Below, piece after piece: positions 26,394 to 36,555 of a stretch of DNA of 64,000 bases (its first letter is position 1; each line of letters opens with the position of its first letter). The DNA lies in NCBI GenBank assembly GCA_010692645.1, contig JAAHGS010000022.1, positions 32,128 through 96,127 of the forward strand, read 5' to 3'. Source of the stretch: Symploca sp. SIO2E9 (GTDB lineage Bacteria > Cyanobacteriota > Cyanobacteriia > Cyanobacteriales > Coleofasciculaceae). Position numbers and translations under genes: made by a program. Below the pieces are notes generated by a model. The model was not told the DNA's origin, did no database searches, and was given only the letters and a program-made list of their open reading frames with translations.

Positions 26394-28294
26394 TGACCTT
26401 CAATAGAGAAAATAAAACTCTTCCCACTTGGTTAGAGAAACTCCCGAAGGGATTCAAACCTCATAATGCTGCTAGTTTTGTAGAATATTTACGCTGGATG
26501 CGAGCGCCTCAACCTGTGATTGAATCATCACCAGCAGAAGGTGACAAGCAAAACCAGCAAGAGAATAACTTAACCAAGGTACAAGTTCTCCAGATGGCAG
26601 CAGAAAAAGCTGGAGGATACAAAGAACGCTTGAAAACCATCAACCAGCGCACTCAGCTCATTGCTGGGAATGATAATACCTTTACCGTTGAGTGTGCTTG
26701 GCGGATGCGTGTAGGGGGACAAACTGGACCAGAAAATATTCTGCTTCCGGCGTTCGATGCCTTGGGAATACCTTATATCCCTTCGAGTACTCTGCGAGGT
26801 GTGGCAAGAAGTCAGGCACTTTGGGAATTGACTCAAAATATTCTAGACAATATCCTCCAGCAGAAGGGAAAAGTAACTCAGCAAGATAGGAAGGAAGCCA
26901 ACCAGCAAGCAGAGAAACAAGTTGCACAGTGCTTTGGTTCCTTGGAAGCTGAAGAAAAAGACCGTGCAGGGAAGGTTATTTTTCTGGATGCTTACCCATT
27001 AGCCAAGCAATGGGGACTCCAGAGTAGAGGCTTAGCAGTGGATATGGCTAATAATATCTGGAGTTGGGATGGAGACTCTCCCAAGTACAGCCCTAATCCT
27101 AATCCATTTCTCTGTTTGCACAAGCCTACATTTTTAGTTGGGTTACGTCCTACAGCTAGATGTGAACAAGATACCTTGAATCAAGTCAAAACTTGGTTGA
27201 AACAGGGGTTGCAATCAGGTATTGGTTCCCAGATTAACACCGGCTATGGTCAAATGGTGGTTAAAGGTGAACAGAATAATCTTCAGCCATTTTTTGAGGT
27301 CAAGTTTACCCTTGAAGGTCAACTGATTCACGGGTATAAACGCTTCAGGAATGTCCGTGTACCTTTTAATCGAGAGGGTAAACTGGATGACTATGCAGAA
27401 GCCGAGGTGCGTCCTGTTGCTTTTAAGTCTATGTTGCGGTATTGGTTCCGAACTTTGGCTTTAGGCTTTTTACCAGTAGCACAAGTCAAGAGTTGGGAAT
27501 GTAAGCTCTTTGGTTCAATTCAACCTCAAACTCAAGGATGGATTCAGTTTCACATTACTGATGCCAAAAATCCTCCAACTTCAGAACAGGCTCAATATCA
27601 ACCTTGTCTGCAACAACAGGGAACCCTAAAACTGAGTTACTCTCGCCAAGCACCAATCACTCAAGGGAAACGAGATACTATTAAAGATTTATTGGTAAAC
27701 CTAACTTGGTTAATGTTTCATTTGGGTGGAGTTGGACAGGGAGCAAGACGACCTCTTTATTCTCGCAAAAATCGCACAGATCCAAAACCACCTTACTATC
27801 GCGGTACTCGCTTGAGAACAAAAGAGGAGGATTTATTCTGGAATTTACCCAATACTCCACTAGAATTTAAGTCTCGTTTTCAGGAGAGATTAGAGCATTT
27901 TTGTACAGCTTTAGCTACTCTAAGTGATAATCAAATTAATCCGCGATCGCTTTTGCCAGTTGAAGCGCTAGCAAGGGAAGAATGGCGAGAAGCGGTAGAT
28001 AGTAACTGTAAGATTATCGCCTGTTGTGGGGAACAACAGTTTGATAAACCTCATGCTTTAGCTCTGTTGCACTCAAAGGAATTGAAAACAACTAATCGGA
28101 AAGGAGAGATAATTTATGACCCTCAACTGTGTGGTCATGCCGGCGATCGCTCTCCAGTTTGGATTACTGATTTAGGAAATTACCAGGTTGTGACGGTGTT
28201 TGGTACTCAACACCACAAACGCCAGCAGTTTCTCCAGCTTTTGCAAGAACGAACTAACCCTGAGAACTATCATCCTATTTTTCCGTTGCCCTAA
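26393..28294 (+). CDS. Cmr6-Cmr1 fused double RAMP protein
   Basis: 633 aa: N-half Cmr6-like (IPYIPSSTLRGVARSQ...GIGSQINTGYGQM), C-half Cmr1-like (EVRPVAFKSMLRYWFRTLALG...GGVGQGARRPL). Confidence 0.85.
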   Translation: MTFNRENKTLPTWLEKLPKGFKPHNAASFVEYLRWMRAPQPVIESSPAEGDKQNQQENNLTKVQVLQMAAEKAGGYKERLKTINQRTQLIAGNDNTFTVECAWRMRVGGQTGPENILLPAFDALGIPYIPSSTLRGVARSQALWELTQNILDNILQQKGKVTQQDRKEANQQAEKQVAQCFGSLEAEEKDRAGKVIFLDAYPLAKQWGLQSRGLAVDMANNIWSWDGDSPKYSPNPNPFLCLHKPTFLVGLRPTARCEQDTLNQVKTWLKQGLQSGIGSQINTGYGQMVVKGEQNNLQPFFEVKFTLEGQLIHGYKRFRNVRVPFNREGKLDDYAEAEVRPVAFKSMLRYWFRTLALGFLPVAQVKSWECKLFGSIQPQTQGWIQFHITDAKNPPTSEQAQYQPCLQQQGTLKLSYSRQAPITQGKRDTIKDLLVNLTWLMFHLGGVGQGARRPLYSRKNRTDPKPPYYRGTRLRTKEEDLFWNLPNTPLEFKSRFQERLEHFCTALATLSDNQINPRSLLPVEALAREEWREAVDSNCKIIACCGEQQFDKPHALALLHSKELKTTNRKGEIIYDPQLCGHAGDRSPVWITDLGNYQVVTVFGTQHHKRQQFLQLLQERTNPENYHPIFPLP

Positions 28295-28395
28295 CCACAC
28301 TAAAAATTTCTCATTCGCATCAAAACTACTGACAACTTCACTAGTATCCACCACCATAGTAAAGACACCGCACCCACAATTGGTCAAAGGAAATC

Positions 28396-30068
28396 ATGGC
28401 AATTCTCATCGCCAATATCGGCACCTCTGATCTAGCAGTCAAAATTGAAGATTACTACATTCCCATAGGATTTGACCGAGAAGAGAAAAATTTGCCTCTT
28501 GATGACCTCACTTCTAATGAAAAAGACGTTTGGGAGCAAGGATTACGTAATGATTTGATTACCGAATACGTCTGTCCTGAGTTGGGGGTAACGGTTAAAA
28601 ACGGAAAATTCTCCTTGCGAGAGTTAACCAAAAAACTTTTATATGAGTATCAACAGAATCCAGAAAAATGGCATTCTCGTCTCAGTCCTGGGCGTATTTG
28701 GGGAGTTGTCAATACTGCCATAAAAACGTTTAACGTTAAAACAGCTTACCTGTTTGTGACCAATCAGCCGGAAACGGAAAACAGAGGTTATCCTTCGGAT
28801 ACTATTTATTTATTTGAAATTTTAAAGTTGTGGTTTGATCGGGAACTTAACAGCAAATTAGAGTTAAAACCCCAGGAGATTACCACTTCAGCTGTTGATC
28901 AAGATCAGCTGTTTGACTATTACTACAAGTTTTTTAATAAACGCCATCCCAGCGAGACTATTTTAATCAGTATTAAGGGAGGAACTCCTCAGATGGCAAC
29001 TGCTTCAGGAATTCCCCATCAACTTTTTATTGAACCCCAACTCTCTATTAAAAAAATCTTAGGGGGTGAGCCTTCAGCTTGTCAGCTTAGTGCCTATTGG
29101 TATTATCTGCAAAGCCAGAAGTATCAAGCGGTGAAGTTACTACTAGAAAAACGCTGGGATTTTGAGGGAGCAATTACCATTCTCCAAGACTGGCAACAAC
29201 TGATGGGCTGGTTACAGAAATATCAAGTGGCTGACTCAGGTATTGCTCAAACTCAGAATAATCTTCAAAATGTGATCGCAGTTCTTTCTGTGGCTGTGGA
29301 TGCCTTGAATTTAGATATCCCTAGTGCTAAAAAGCATTTAAATGATCATCTCCACTTAGGAATTTGCCGCGATTTAAATCAGCAAATCAATTCTAAATCG
29401 GAATCAATTATCCTCAATTTATATACTCGCTGTCGTCTTTATTGGAATTTAAGACAGGTAGCTAATTTTTTAGTTAGTTTGTCTTCTTTTTATGAACAAG
29501 TATTGTCCAAGTTACTACAGATTTTTGAGGGAAAAAGTTTTTTGACAATCGAGATAATCGGCAAGGAAAGTGGTATTTAGATATCAAGAGAATGAAGCAA
29601 GAAATGGGAGATAAATCTTGGCAAGTATTCTTTGATTTGGAAGCACCCTATAATACAAAATTAAAATACTATCAGGTTGAACAAGACCCATTTTTTCAGT
29701 TAGTTGGTCGTCCCACTAAGCGTAATTTCCTGGAAGTTTTGGTGAGTTCCCGTCAACTCCCGCAGCAGCAAGGGCATTGGCCAGTGGTTTTAGATTTACT
29801 CAAATGTTTAGATTATTGGGCTAACAAGCGCAATGAGATGATTCATCAAAACCAGGGTATGTCTCTGGAGAGGATGGAAAATTTATTTAAACGGGAGAAT
29901 CCTGATGCTTGTCCACCGCAGGAAATTTGTCTGGTGATGGCAGATATTTGTAATAGTGAGTTGGGTATTATTCCCAAACAGTATCGGCAAAGGTTTGTTG
30001 GTAATCAGGCGGATTATTATCTGTATACGTCGATTCGGAAATGGGCTATTTCTGAATTATTGAAATAG
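28396..30068 (+). CDS. CARF-HEPN nuclease (Csm6/Csx1-like) in two ORFs, 28396-29580 and 29592-30068, related by a -1 frameshift
   Basis: ORF1: MAILIANIGTSDLAV and ISIKGGTPQMATASG CARF motifs. ORF2: RNEMIH (RX4H) HEPN motif. Frame of ORF2 is open upstream to before 29535, so one -1 shift fuses them. Confidence 0.75.
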
Positions 30069-30096
30069 ATGGCTCAGTATTGCAGCAATTTCTTGT

Positions 30097-30131
30097 GTTT
30101 CCCTTAATTCATCTTCTCAAGGGAGTAGGAT
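30097..30131. repeat. Degenerate solitary CRISPR-like repeat at end of cmr/CARF operon
   Basis: GTTTCCCTTAATTCATCTTCTCAAGGGAGTAGGAT; 18 of first 20 nt match array repeats. Confidence 0.55.
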
Positions 30132-30170
30132 AAACTCATATCCTCCTAGCTTATATCAACTCCCAATAAA

Positions 30171-30237
30171 CTTATGACTTATGACTTATGACTTATTACT
30201 TATGACTTATGACTTATGACTTATTACTTATTACTTA
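30171..30237. repeat. STRR-like tandem heptamers (ACTTATG/ACTTATT)
   Basis: acttatgacttatgacttatgacttattacttatgactt... Confidence 0.8.
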
Positions 30238-30282
30238 AACCCAGACTATTTGTAGCATTCTTGAAAATAAATTAATATTACC

Positions 30283-32370
30283 ATGAGTACTCCCCTAATC
30301 TGCCACTTCCTTATTGGTCCTCCCGGCAGTGGTAAATCCACCCTCGCCGCCGCCCTCGCCCCATTAGACAATTACCGCATTATCTCCACAGACCAAACTA
30401 GAGAAACCCTCTACGGCAATCAAACTATTCAAGGGAACTGGTCAGTAATTCAACAACAAGTATTATCTCAGATCCATCAAGCGATCGCCTCTCACCAAGC
30501 CATCATTTATGATGCCACCAACGTCAAACGAGTCTGGCGCATGGAATTACTCAGACAACTCAATACCCAGACTACACTGTGGATGGCATGGCACCTCTGT
30601 ACCCCCCTAGAAACCTGCTTAGCTTGGAACCGCAAACGCTCCCGCCAAGTACCAGAGGAAGTAATTGTAACCATGTTTAAATCCCTCCAAGACTTCCCGC
30701 CTCTACCCGCAGAGGGATTTGCTGCCGTCAACCAGCTAAAACTCACTCCTGAGGGCTTCGATATCTCCCAAATGCAGGAGAAAATCAAGCGCCTTACTCG
30801 CACTCTCACTAATCGCACTAACCGCACTCTTCATCCTCAAATTACCCTACATCGCTACTCGCGGCTGTTAGATTTTGAGCGTTTATTACATTTAATAGCT
30901 TTAATCCTTCGCTATCCAGGAATTGGGAATTTACACAGCACTGCCCCTACTCTCATCACCAAGATTTTGGGCACAGTGCCAGAATTTACGACTCCCGTCG
31001 AGGAAGTCTGCGCCTTGATCAAACAACTCAAGGGGACAATCTATGCTGATACTAAAGAGCTCGCTCTTGATTTACAGTGGTTAAAGGAAAATGGGCTAAT
31101 TGGTAGCGACAATCAAAATGCTCAACTTAACCTCCCGATTGTAGAAGCTCCGAATCTAACCACTCATCCCTATTCCGATATCGAACCTTTTGAGCGCTTA
31201 CTCAAAACCATTCGGTTTATTCTGCATCATCCCTTTTTACCTAAATCAGGAAATAGTAGTCTCAAAACCTTGGCAGAAGCACTCCAAGCCAATCACATAC
31301 TTAGTGGCAATGCCCTCGATACTCTGCGCAAAGATTTTGAAAAAGTCCTCAAACCCTACAAAATTATACCCGATTTTCCCCTCAGACAGGGCTATTTTGC
31401 CGGGACAGGGATTTTGTCGAGACAGGAACTGCGTAAGTTCTTTGCACTACTACAATCTCAAGCCAAAAGTCTCGATGATCCCGTCGCCCTTTCTACCTAT
31501 GAAATGTTCCAGCAACGGATGAAACTCTCAAAATTAGATGAGTCCTCCCTTTATCCGGTGCGGGCAATTGGCAATCGCTGTATTGTTGATGCCAATTCTT
31601 TACCCCCTACTGCCTTGTCCCATAATCTAGAGAAACTGGAAAATGCGATCGCTAATGGGGAATTATTGGAATTAGGTCGTATCAGGGGTGGTGGCAGATT
31701 TGCCCGGGATGAGGAGGGATTTTTTCAGGCTTGGCCTTTGCAAATAGTATTTTACAATCACGCCTGGTATTTAGCACTAGAGTGCGAGGGTGGAAAGCAG
31801 GAGCGAGGTTTGGCTGATACCGTCACCAGTAAAGATAACTTATTTCGATTTGAACGTTTAGACCGACTGTTTCTCGGTCGTTGTCTGGGGAAAAAGCGAG
31901 ATCTAAAGGTACAATTGCAGTCTCTGCAGAAGCTGCACCAACTCCAAGAGGCGAGTGCAGGCTTGTTTCTGGGTAATAGTGCTAGCCAACAGCAGCAGTT
32001 TCTTAGTGCCAACAAATCACAACAGTCTGCGGTTGAATTCACTGTTGAACTTTGGTTTAATGACAATATCTTCCGATTTGTAAGTGAGGGAACTAAGCGC
32101 TATCCCCTTAAACAAATGAAGATGTCTCCGCCCTTGGCAGGAGGGCTAAATCGCAGTTGGTCTAAGTCTTTGTTTTCACTTGCTCCCACCGGAGATCAAG
32201 ATTTTCCCCATCGTTTTCAAGTGAGGTTGCCGCAGTGGGCATTAGATGATGTGGATTTGTGGCGGTGGATTGTGGGTTTTGGAGGGCAGGTTAAGGTGGT
32301 GCACCCTCAGGAATTGGTGGAGAAGGTTAAGGCCATTGGGGCACAAATTTGCCGAATTTATCAGGATTAG
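30283..32370 (+). CDS. P-loop (polynucleotide kinase-like) domain fused to WYL(-WCX) domain
   Basis: Walker A LIGPPGSGKST, kinase-like YDATNVKRVWR; C-terminal WYL-like PLQIVFYNHAWYLALE...FRFERLDRL and WCX-like LWRWIVGFGGQVKVVHPQELVEKVKAI. Confidence 0.75.
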   Translation: MSTPLICHFLIGPPGSGKSTLAAALAPLDNYRIISTDQTRETLYGNQTIQGNWSVIQQQVLSQIHQAIASHQAIIYDATNVKRVWRMELLRQLNTQTTLWMAWHLCTPLETCLAWNRKRSRQVPEEVIVTMFKSLQDFPPLPAEGFAAVNQLKLTPEGFDISQMQEKIKRLTRTLTNRTNRTLHPQITLHRYSRLLDFERLLHLIALILRYPGIGNLHSTAPTLITKILGTVPEFTTPVEEVCALIKQLKGTIYADTKELALDLQWLKENGLIGSDNQNAQLNLPIVEAPNLTTHPYSDIEPFERLLKTIRFILHHPFLPKSGNSSLKTLAEALQANHILSGNALDTLRKDFEKVLKPYKIIPDFPLRQGYFAGTGILSRQELRKFFALLQSQAKSLDDPVALSTYEMFQQRMKLSKLDESSLYPVRAIGNRCIVDANSLPPTALSHNLEKLENAIANGELLELGRIRGGGRFARDEEGFFQAWPLQIVFYNHAWYLALECEGGKQERGLADTVTSKDNLFRFERLDRLFLGRCLGKKRDLKVQLQSLQKLHQLQEASAGLFLGNSASQQQQFLSANKSQQSAVEFTVELWFNDNIFRFVSEGTKRYPLKQMKMSPPLAGGLNRSWSKSLFSLAPTGDQDFPHRFQVRLPQWALDDVDLWRWIVGFGGQVKVVHPQELVEKVKAIGAQICRIYQD

Positions 32371-32642
32371 GACTTACAGCGGTTTTCAATTGGGTGAGGT
32401 ACTTTGGTTATAGGTTTTAGGGAGCAGGGAGCAGCCAATAGCCAACAGTGAAGATAGGTAATAGCCAATAGTTCTAAGCTTGATTATCCATGATCAGCTC
32501 AGAGATTTTCCTATTAAGTGCTTTGAATATGATCCTCATGAGGCTATAACCTTGCATTTGTTTAGTAAAAAAAGCTCAAGCTCCTTTCCTTGTCTGGCAT
32601 ACCTTCTAAATTAATTCAGCAAACCCTATATAGTCTTTAAAT

Positions 32643-35600
32643 TCAGGGACTTGTATCCTTAGGTGTTGTAGGTGCATTTGTAGAATCTTCACCTACAACC
32701 AAATTTCCCCTCTTATCTAAATTTCCGCCATTTGTGGAGTTTGTAGGTGTTGTAGGTGCATTTGTAGAATCTTCACCTACAACCAGATTCCCCCTCTGCT
32801 CTAAATTTCCGCCATTTGTGGAGTTTGTAGGTGTTGTAGGTGCATTTGTAGAATCTTCACCTACAACCAGATTCCCCCTCTGCTCTAAATTTCCGCCATT
32901 TGTGGAGTTTGTAGGTGTTGTAGGTGCATTTGTAGAATCTTCACCTACAACCAGATTTCCCCTCTGCTCTAAATTTCCGCCATTTATAGATGTAGGTCGT
33001 GAAACCGCTTTTTGCCAAAACACTCCACTTTCACCTACAAACTCCACATTGGGCTTAAAGCTAGACAAATCAATACTCTCGGCTGTAGGTGAATTTGTAG
33101 GTACCTCACCTACAACACCTACAACCTGATAGTTAAACTTCAGAGAACGACCCTCACCCTGGGTAACGCCAAAACCCATTGCTTCTAGCTCTCGAAACCA
33201 ACTGCGCACCTCATTTGGTCTTGGACGAGACTTCTTGTCATAACCCAGTTGGACATCCCTAGCACTAATCAGACCCTTCCTTTTCTGCGACAGATTAATC
33301 ACTTTCGCTAAATGAGCAGCTAAGGCATCAGATTCTCCCAATTCACTGTAAAGGCTAAACACTTGCTGAATCGAGAACATCGCGATTTGAGTAGCTTCTA
33401 CATACCGAGCCTTGGGAATCAACTGCCCTGGAATACGTCCAGCTATCAATTCATGGATGACGTGTAAATTTGTAGCAATCTTGCCAATTCGACCCTCCGT
33501 TTTTCCCCAAACTGCACTCATGGCACTATTGGGGTCAGCCACCCGCCTTCGCTCTAATTCATTGTAAACGCCACAATAATATTGAAATGCCTCTAGTGTT
33601 GGCATATACTCCATCGCCGGCAGCTTATTGACCTTTTCATACAAATCTGCCAGCATCGGGGTGAGGTCAAAGTTACCGCCATCAGCCTTCATTACCGATG
33701 GAGTCAGGGGCTGATTAACAAACATAAACCTTGCCCAGCGACCATTGATATCTTGACAATCAGAAAGGAAATTTTGTAGCACTCCCGGTTGGATGGTACC
33801 GAGAAGGCTCAAGAGTAAATTGTCAAAATCCCCCGCTAAACCGTCAGCTCGCAAGACAGTTTCCCCGATGCCATCATAGTAGGAGAGCAAATCTTCTTCA
33901 TCGCTACCCCTCCCCCCGCGATAGGCATTGGCACTCTTGAATAAACCCGCCAGTTCATCAGGTATAGCCAACAGCCCTTGGTTGGGATAAGCCTCCACTT
34001 GATTCCTCAATCCCTCACTAGTGTTCTTGGTAAAGGAGAAAACTTTTCTTCGGTCTGGTGGAGCAGGGGGCAGCCTCTCAGGGAATTGTTCTCTACGTTC
34101 TTCCTTACTCAAGGACTCATAGAGCTGCTCTGTTTCTTTATAATCTCGCCATTGTTCAATCCATTCCCGCCTTGCCTTCTTCTCCAAAACTTTGAGAGGT
34201 TGGCGAGCAATGGTACGCACAATCGGGGATTTTTTTTGAGACGGAGGTGCAACAATGGCAGTGTAGAGGTTGGGTTTGACGCTAAAGCCCCAGTCCCGGT
34301 TGAGCCAAGATGTAGTCTGGGCATGGTGCAGTGCACTCACTGTAGTTAACAAAGTCAGCAAGACTGCTTCTTTTCGCACTGCTAACCAATTAGCATACCT
34401 GAGCAGGGGTTCAGCTAAAGCGCTGGGCAAGACAGAGTGTAAATCTATGGAAACTTCCTTAGCTTGAAGCAGCGCATCAATCATCGCCGCCGTAAAAGTC
34501 CGCTCCTCTTCAATTTCAATTTCTGCTAAGCGGTGTTCGTAAATTTTCCAAATCGAACGCTCGCTATAAGCACAGCGGTGGGCGAGAGCAGGAATCAGCG
34601 CCGAGATTTGAGATTGGGGTAAATCCTGGGCAATTAAGGCATCAATTTCTTGGAGCAATTGCTCGGCATTGAGGGGTGTGAAGCTTGGGTGGTTGACATT
34701 TTTGCCGCTATCTGCATTGCCATCAGCATCAGAGGACGCGGGGACATTTTCAGCCGGTTCTCCCTGCCCCAGAAACATCTCTTCTTCCTGCATCAAAGAA
34801 GCGGCAGCTGCGCAATGCTTAAAATCTGACCAACTATAACCAGCATCTATAGCATTACTAACATCCCAGCCTTTGAGGGAACACTTATCAGGCATCGGGA
34901 CTTGAGCAATTCGACCCCTACCAGCTAAAGCCAGGGCTAACTTTTTCGCCCCCTCATCCCCAGGACGAGTGCCATCAGCTTTGGGTTCGTCATTGCGGTC
35001 ATAGAAAATAGTAACCTCTCCTGGGAGTCGTTCTAATTCTTCTGGTTTAGGGACGCTGCCACACCCAGCCGTAGAACAAGCGATCGCTATTTTATCTGGT
35101 TGTTGACGAGCCAGCTGCGCCAGACGAATAGCATCCCATTCCCCCTCACAAAACCAAGTTTCGCTAGCATCGGGAGGCAGGTGGGTAAACCAGACTGTAG
35201 CCGGAACCCCAAATTGAGACCATTTTCCCAGATAGTCTGGTCGCTCCTGATCCCTTAACCAGGGCGCAACCCGCTTTTTGACGTAATAGCGTCCTGGGCG
35301 ATGGGGGATGGGAATGAAGATACAAATAGCTCCATAGATTTCCTTTTGGTGGGGCTGGTTTTCATTGGCAATGATGACCCGACGCCCCAGTCCCAAATTC
35401 AAGCGAGTGATATCAGCTTTGTCAATCCCCCGTGAACAGAGCCAGTCTCTTGCTTGTTGAGCGTCTTGGCTGTTTTCATGAATAAGTCGCCCCACCATGT
35501 ACTCAACGCCATCTTGAGCCACTGTGTAATCCGTAGGGGGAGAATTCTTCTTCTCCGGAAGCTCTAAATGCTTGGGGAAACCTCCTCCCAAACCCTGTCC

Positions 35601-35810
35601 AGGAGGAGGCGCGCCTAGTGCTTCTCGAATCTCAGCCGGAGTGCAGCCGCGAAAGCATTTATAACCGTACTCGGAATTGGAAACCAGACTCAGGGTTTTG
35701 TCGGAGTGTCCTTTACTACAGCAGGGACAAGGAGCACGACCCTTACTATCGAACTCAACCCATTCACGAATTTGAAACCTTTGGTAATTGTAATATGCCA
35801 TTAGCACCAC
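32643..35810 (-). CDS. CHC2 zinc-finger/Toprim/DUF3987-like primase-helicase protein with C-terminal 28-aa tandem repeats
   Basis: CPCCSKGHSDKTLSL...YKCFRGC zinc finger; VTIFYDRNDEPK Toprim-like segment; long DUF3987-like region. Confidence 0.75.
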   Translation of the reverse strand: MVLMAYYNYQRFQIREWVEFDSKGRAPCPCCSKGHSDKTLSLVSNSEYGYKCFRGCTPAEIREALGAPPPGQGLGGGFPKHLELPEKKNSPPTDYTVAQDGVEYMVGRLIHENSQDAQQARDWLCSRGIDKADITRLNLGLGRRVIIANENQPHQKEIYGAICIFIPIPHRPGRYYVKKRVAPWLRDQERPDYLGKWSQFGVPATVWFTHLPPDASETWFCEGEWDAIRLAQLARQQPDKIAIACSTAGCGSVPKPEELERLPGEVTIFYDRNDEPKADGTRPGDEGAKKLALALAGRGRIAQVPMPDKCSLKGWDVSNAIDAGYSWSDFKHCAAAASLMQEEEMFLGQGEPAENVPASSDADGNADSGKNVNHPSFTPLNAEQLLQEIDALIAQDLPQSQISALIPALAHRCAYSERSIWKIYEHRLAEIEIEEERTFTAAMIDALLQAKEVSIDLHSVLPSALAEPLLRYANWLAVRKEAVLLTLLTTVSALHHAQTTSWLNRDWGFSVKPNLYTAIVAPPSQKKSPIVRTIARQPLKVLEKKARREWIEQWRDYKETEQLYESLSKEERREQFPERLPPAPPDRRKVFSFTKNTSEGLRNQVEAYPNQGLLAIPDELAGLFKSANAYRGGRGSDEEDLLSYYDGIGETVLRADGLAGDFDNLLLSLLGTIQPGVLQNFLSDCQDINGRWARFMFVNQPLTPSVMKADGGNFDLTPMLADLYEKVNKLPAMEYMPTLEAFQYYCGVYNELERRRVADPNSAMSAVWGKTEGRIGKIATNLHVIHELIAGRIPGQLIPKARYVEATQIAMFSIQQVFSLYSELGESDALAAHLAKVINLSQKRKGLISARDVQLGYDKKSRPRPNEVRSWFRELEAMGFGVTQGEGRSLKFNYQVVGVVGEVPTNSPTAESIDLSSFKPNVEFVGESGVFWQKAVSRPTSINGGNLEQRGNLVVGEDSTNAPTTPTNSTNGGNLEQRGNLVVGEDSTNAPTTPTNSTNGGNLEQRGNLVVGEDSTNAPTTPTNSTNGGNLDKRGNLVVGEDSTNAPTTPKDTSP
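32655..32990. repeat. Tandem 84-bp repeats (~4 copies)
   Basis: Unit begins tctaaatttccgccattt at 32716, 32800, 32884, 32968; encodes NSTNGGNLEQRGNLVVGEDSTNAPTTPT. Confidence 0.95.
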
Positions 35811-36201
35811 CTCTAAACGTAAGGACTGTAGAGGTCGGAGTCAGGGCGGGGTGAGAGCATCAAAGGGGAAAATCGGCATTCAGCAACACCTGCTATATAC
35901 ACCCACTACCAAAAATTGCTAGACTAAACACCATAAACTGTCAGTCAGCACTGCTTTAAGTGCTGCTGCGAGTCTCAAGGTTGGTTCAACCTAGTGACCC
36001 CAACAACCATCACCTCGAACTCTCTGTGATGGTTGGACTCCGAACTCTTCGGAATAAATTATGAATTTTGAACTAGTAGCTTCGCTTGCGTTATCAGCGC
36101 AGGCGAGCTCTTTTCTTTAATGCTGCCACCTCCTCAAGACTGAACGGATGCTCCTGAAGATAACACGCCATCCAGCGCAATCTCAAGGGGGCAAAATCGC
36201 C

Positions 36202-36460
36202 TATACGCGGGATTCACAGGTAACTTATACGCCGGCTTCACAGGTAAAACTATACGCCGGCTTCACAGGTCAATCTTTAAAAACAATGCTGTGTCTAGCT
36301 TTTAAAATTGAAGCCTCAAAAACTATACGCCGGCTTCACAGGTAAAACTATACGCCGGCTTCACAGGTAAAACCGGGAGTCTATACGCCGGCTTCACAGG
36401 TAAAACTATACGCCGGCTTCACAGGTAAAACCCTCAAAATCATACGCCGGATTCACAGGT
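36202..36460. repeat. Plasmid replication iterons, 8 copies of ~20 bp (oriV candidate)
   Basis: TATACGCCGGCTTCACAGGT at 36202,36226,36251,36324,36349,36382,36407,36441 (outermost copies slightly diverged), just upstream of rep gene. Confidence 0.93.
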
Positions 36461-36555
36461 GTTTGTTGAGATTTGTTACGTTTTGGGTCTAGGGAAAGGG
36501 TAAAAGGGAAATTATTCTAACCTTTCCTCCTTCCCTGTTAACCTCTAAACTTCAA

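Noticed and set aside
30171-30237. Heptamer tract considered as functional array
   Set aside because: Simple STRR-type tandem repeats without spacers.
32734-33129. Plus-strand repeat ORF 131 aa
   Set aside because: Antisense of the 84-bp repeats, whose period is a multiple of three; the minus-strand 1055-aa gene explains the region.
36202-36460. Repeat cluster considered as a CRISPR array
   Set aside because: 20-bp units, irregular and very short gaps, next to rep gene: iterons fit better.
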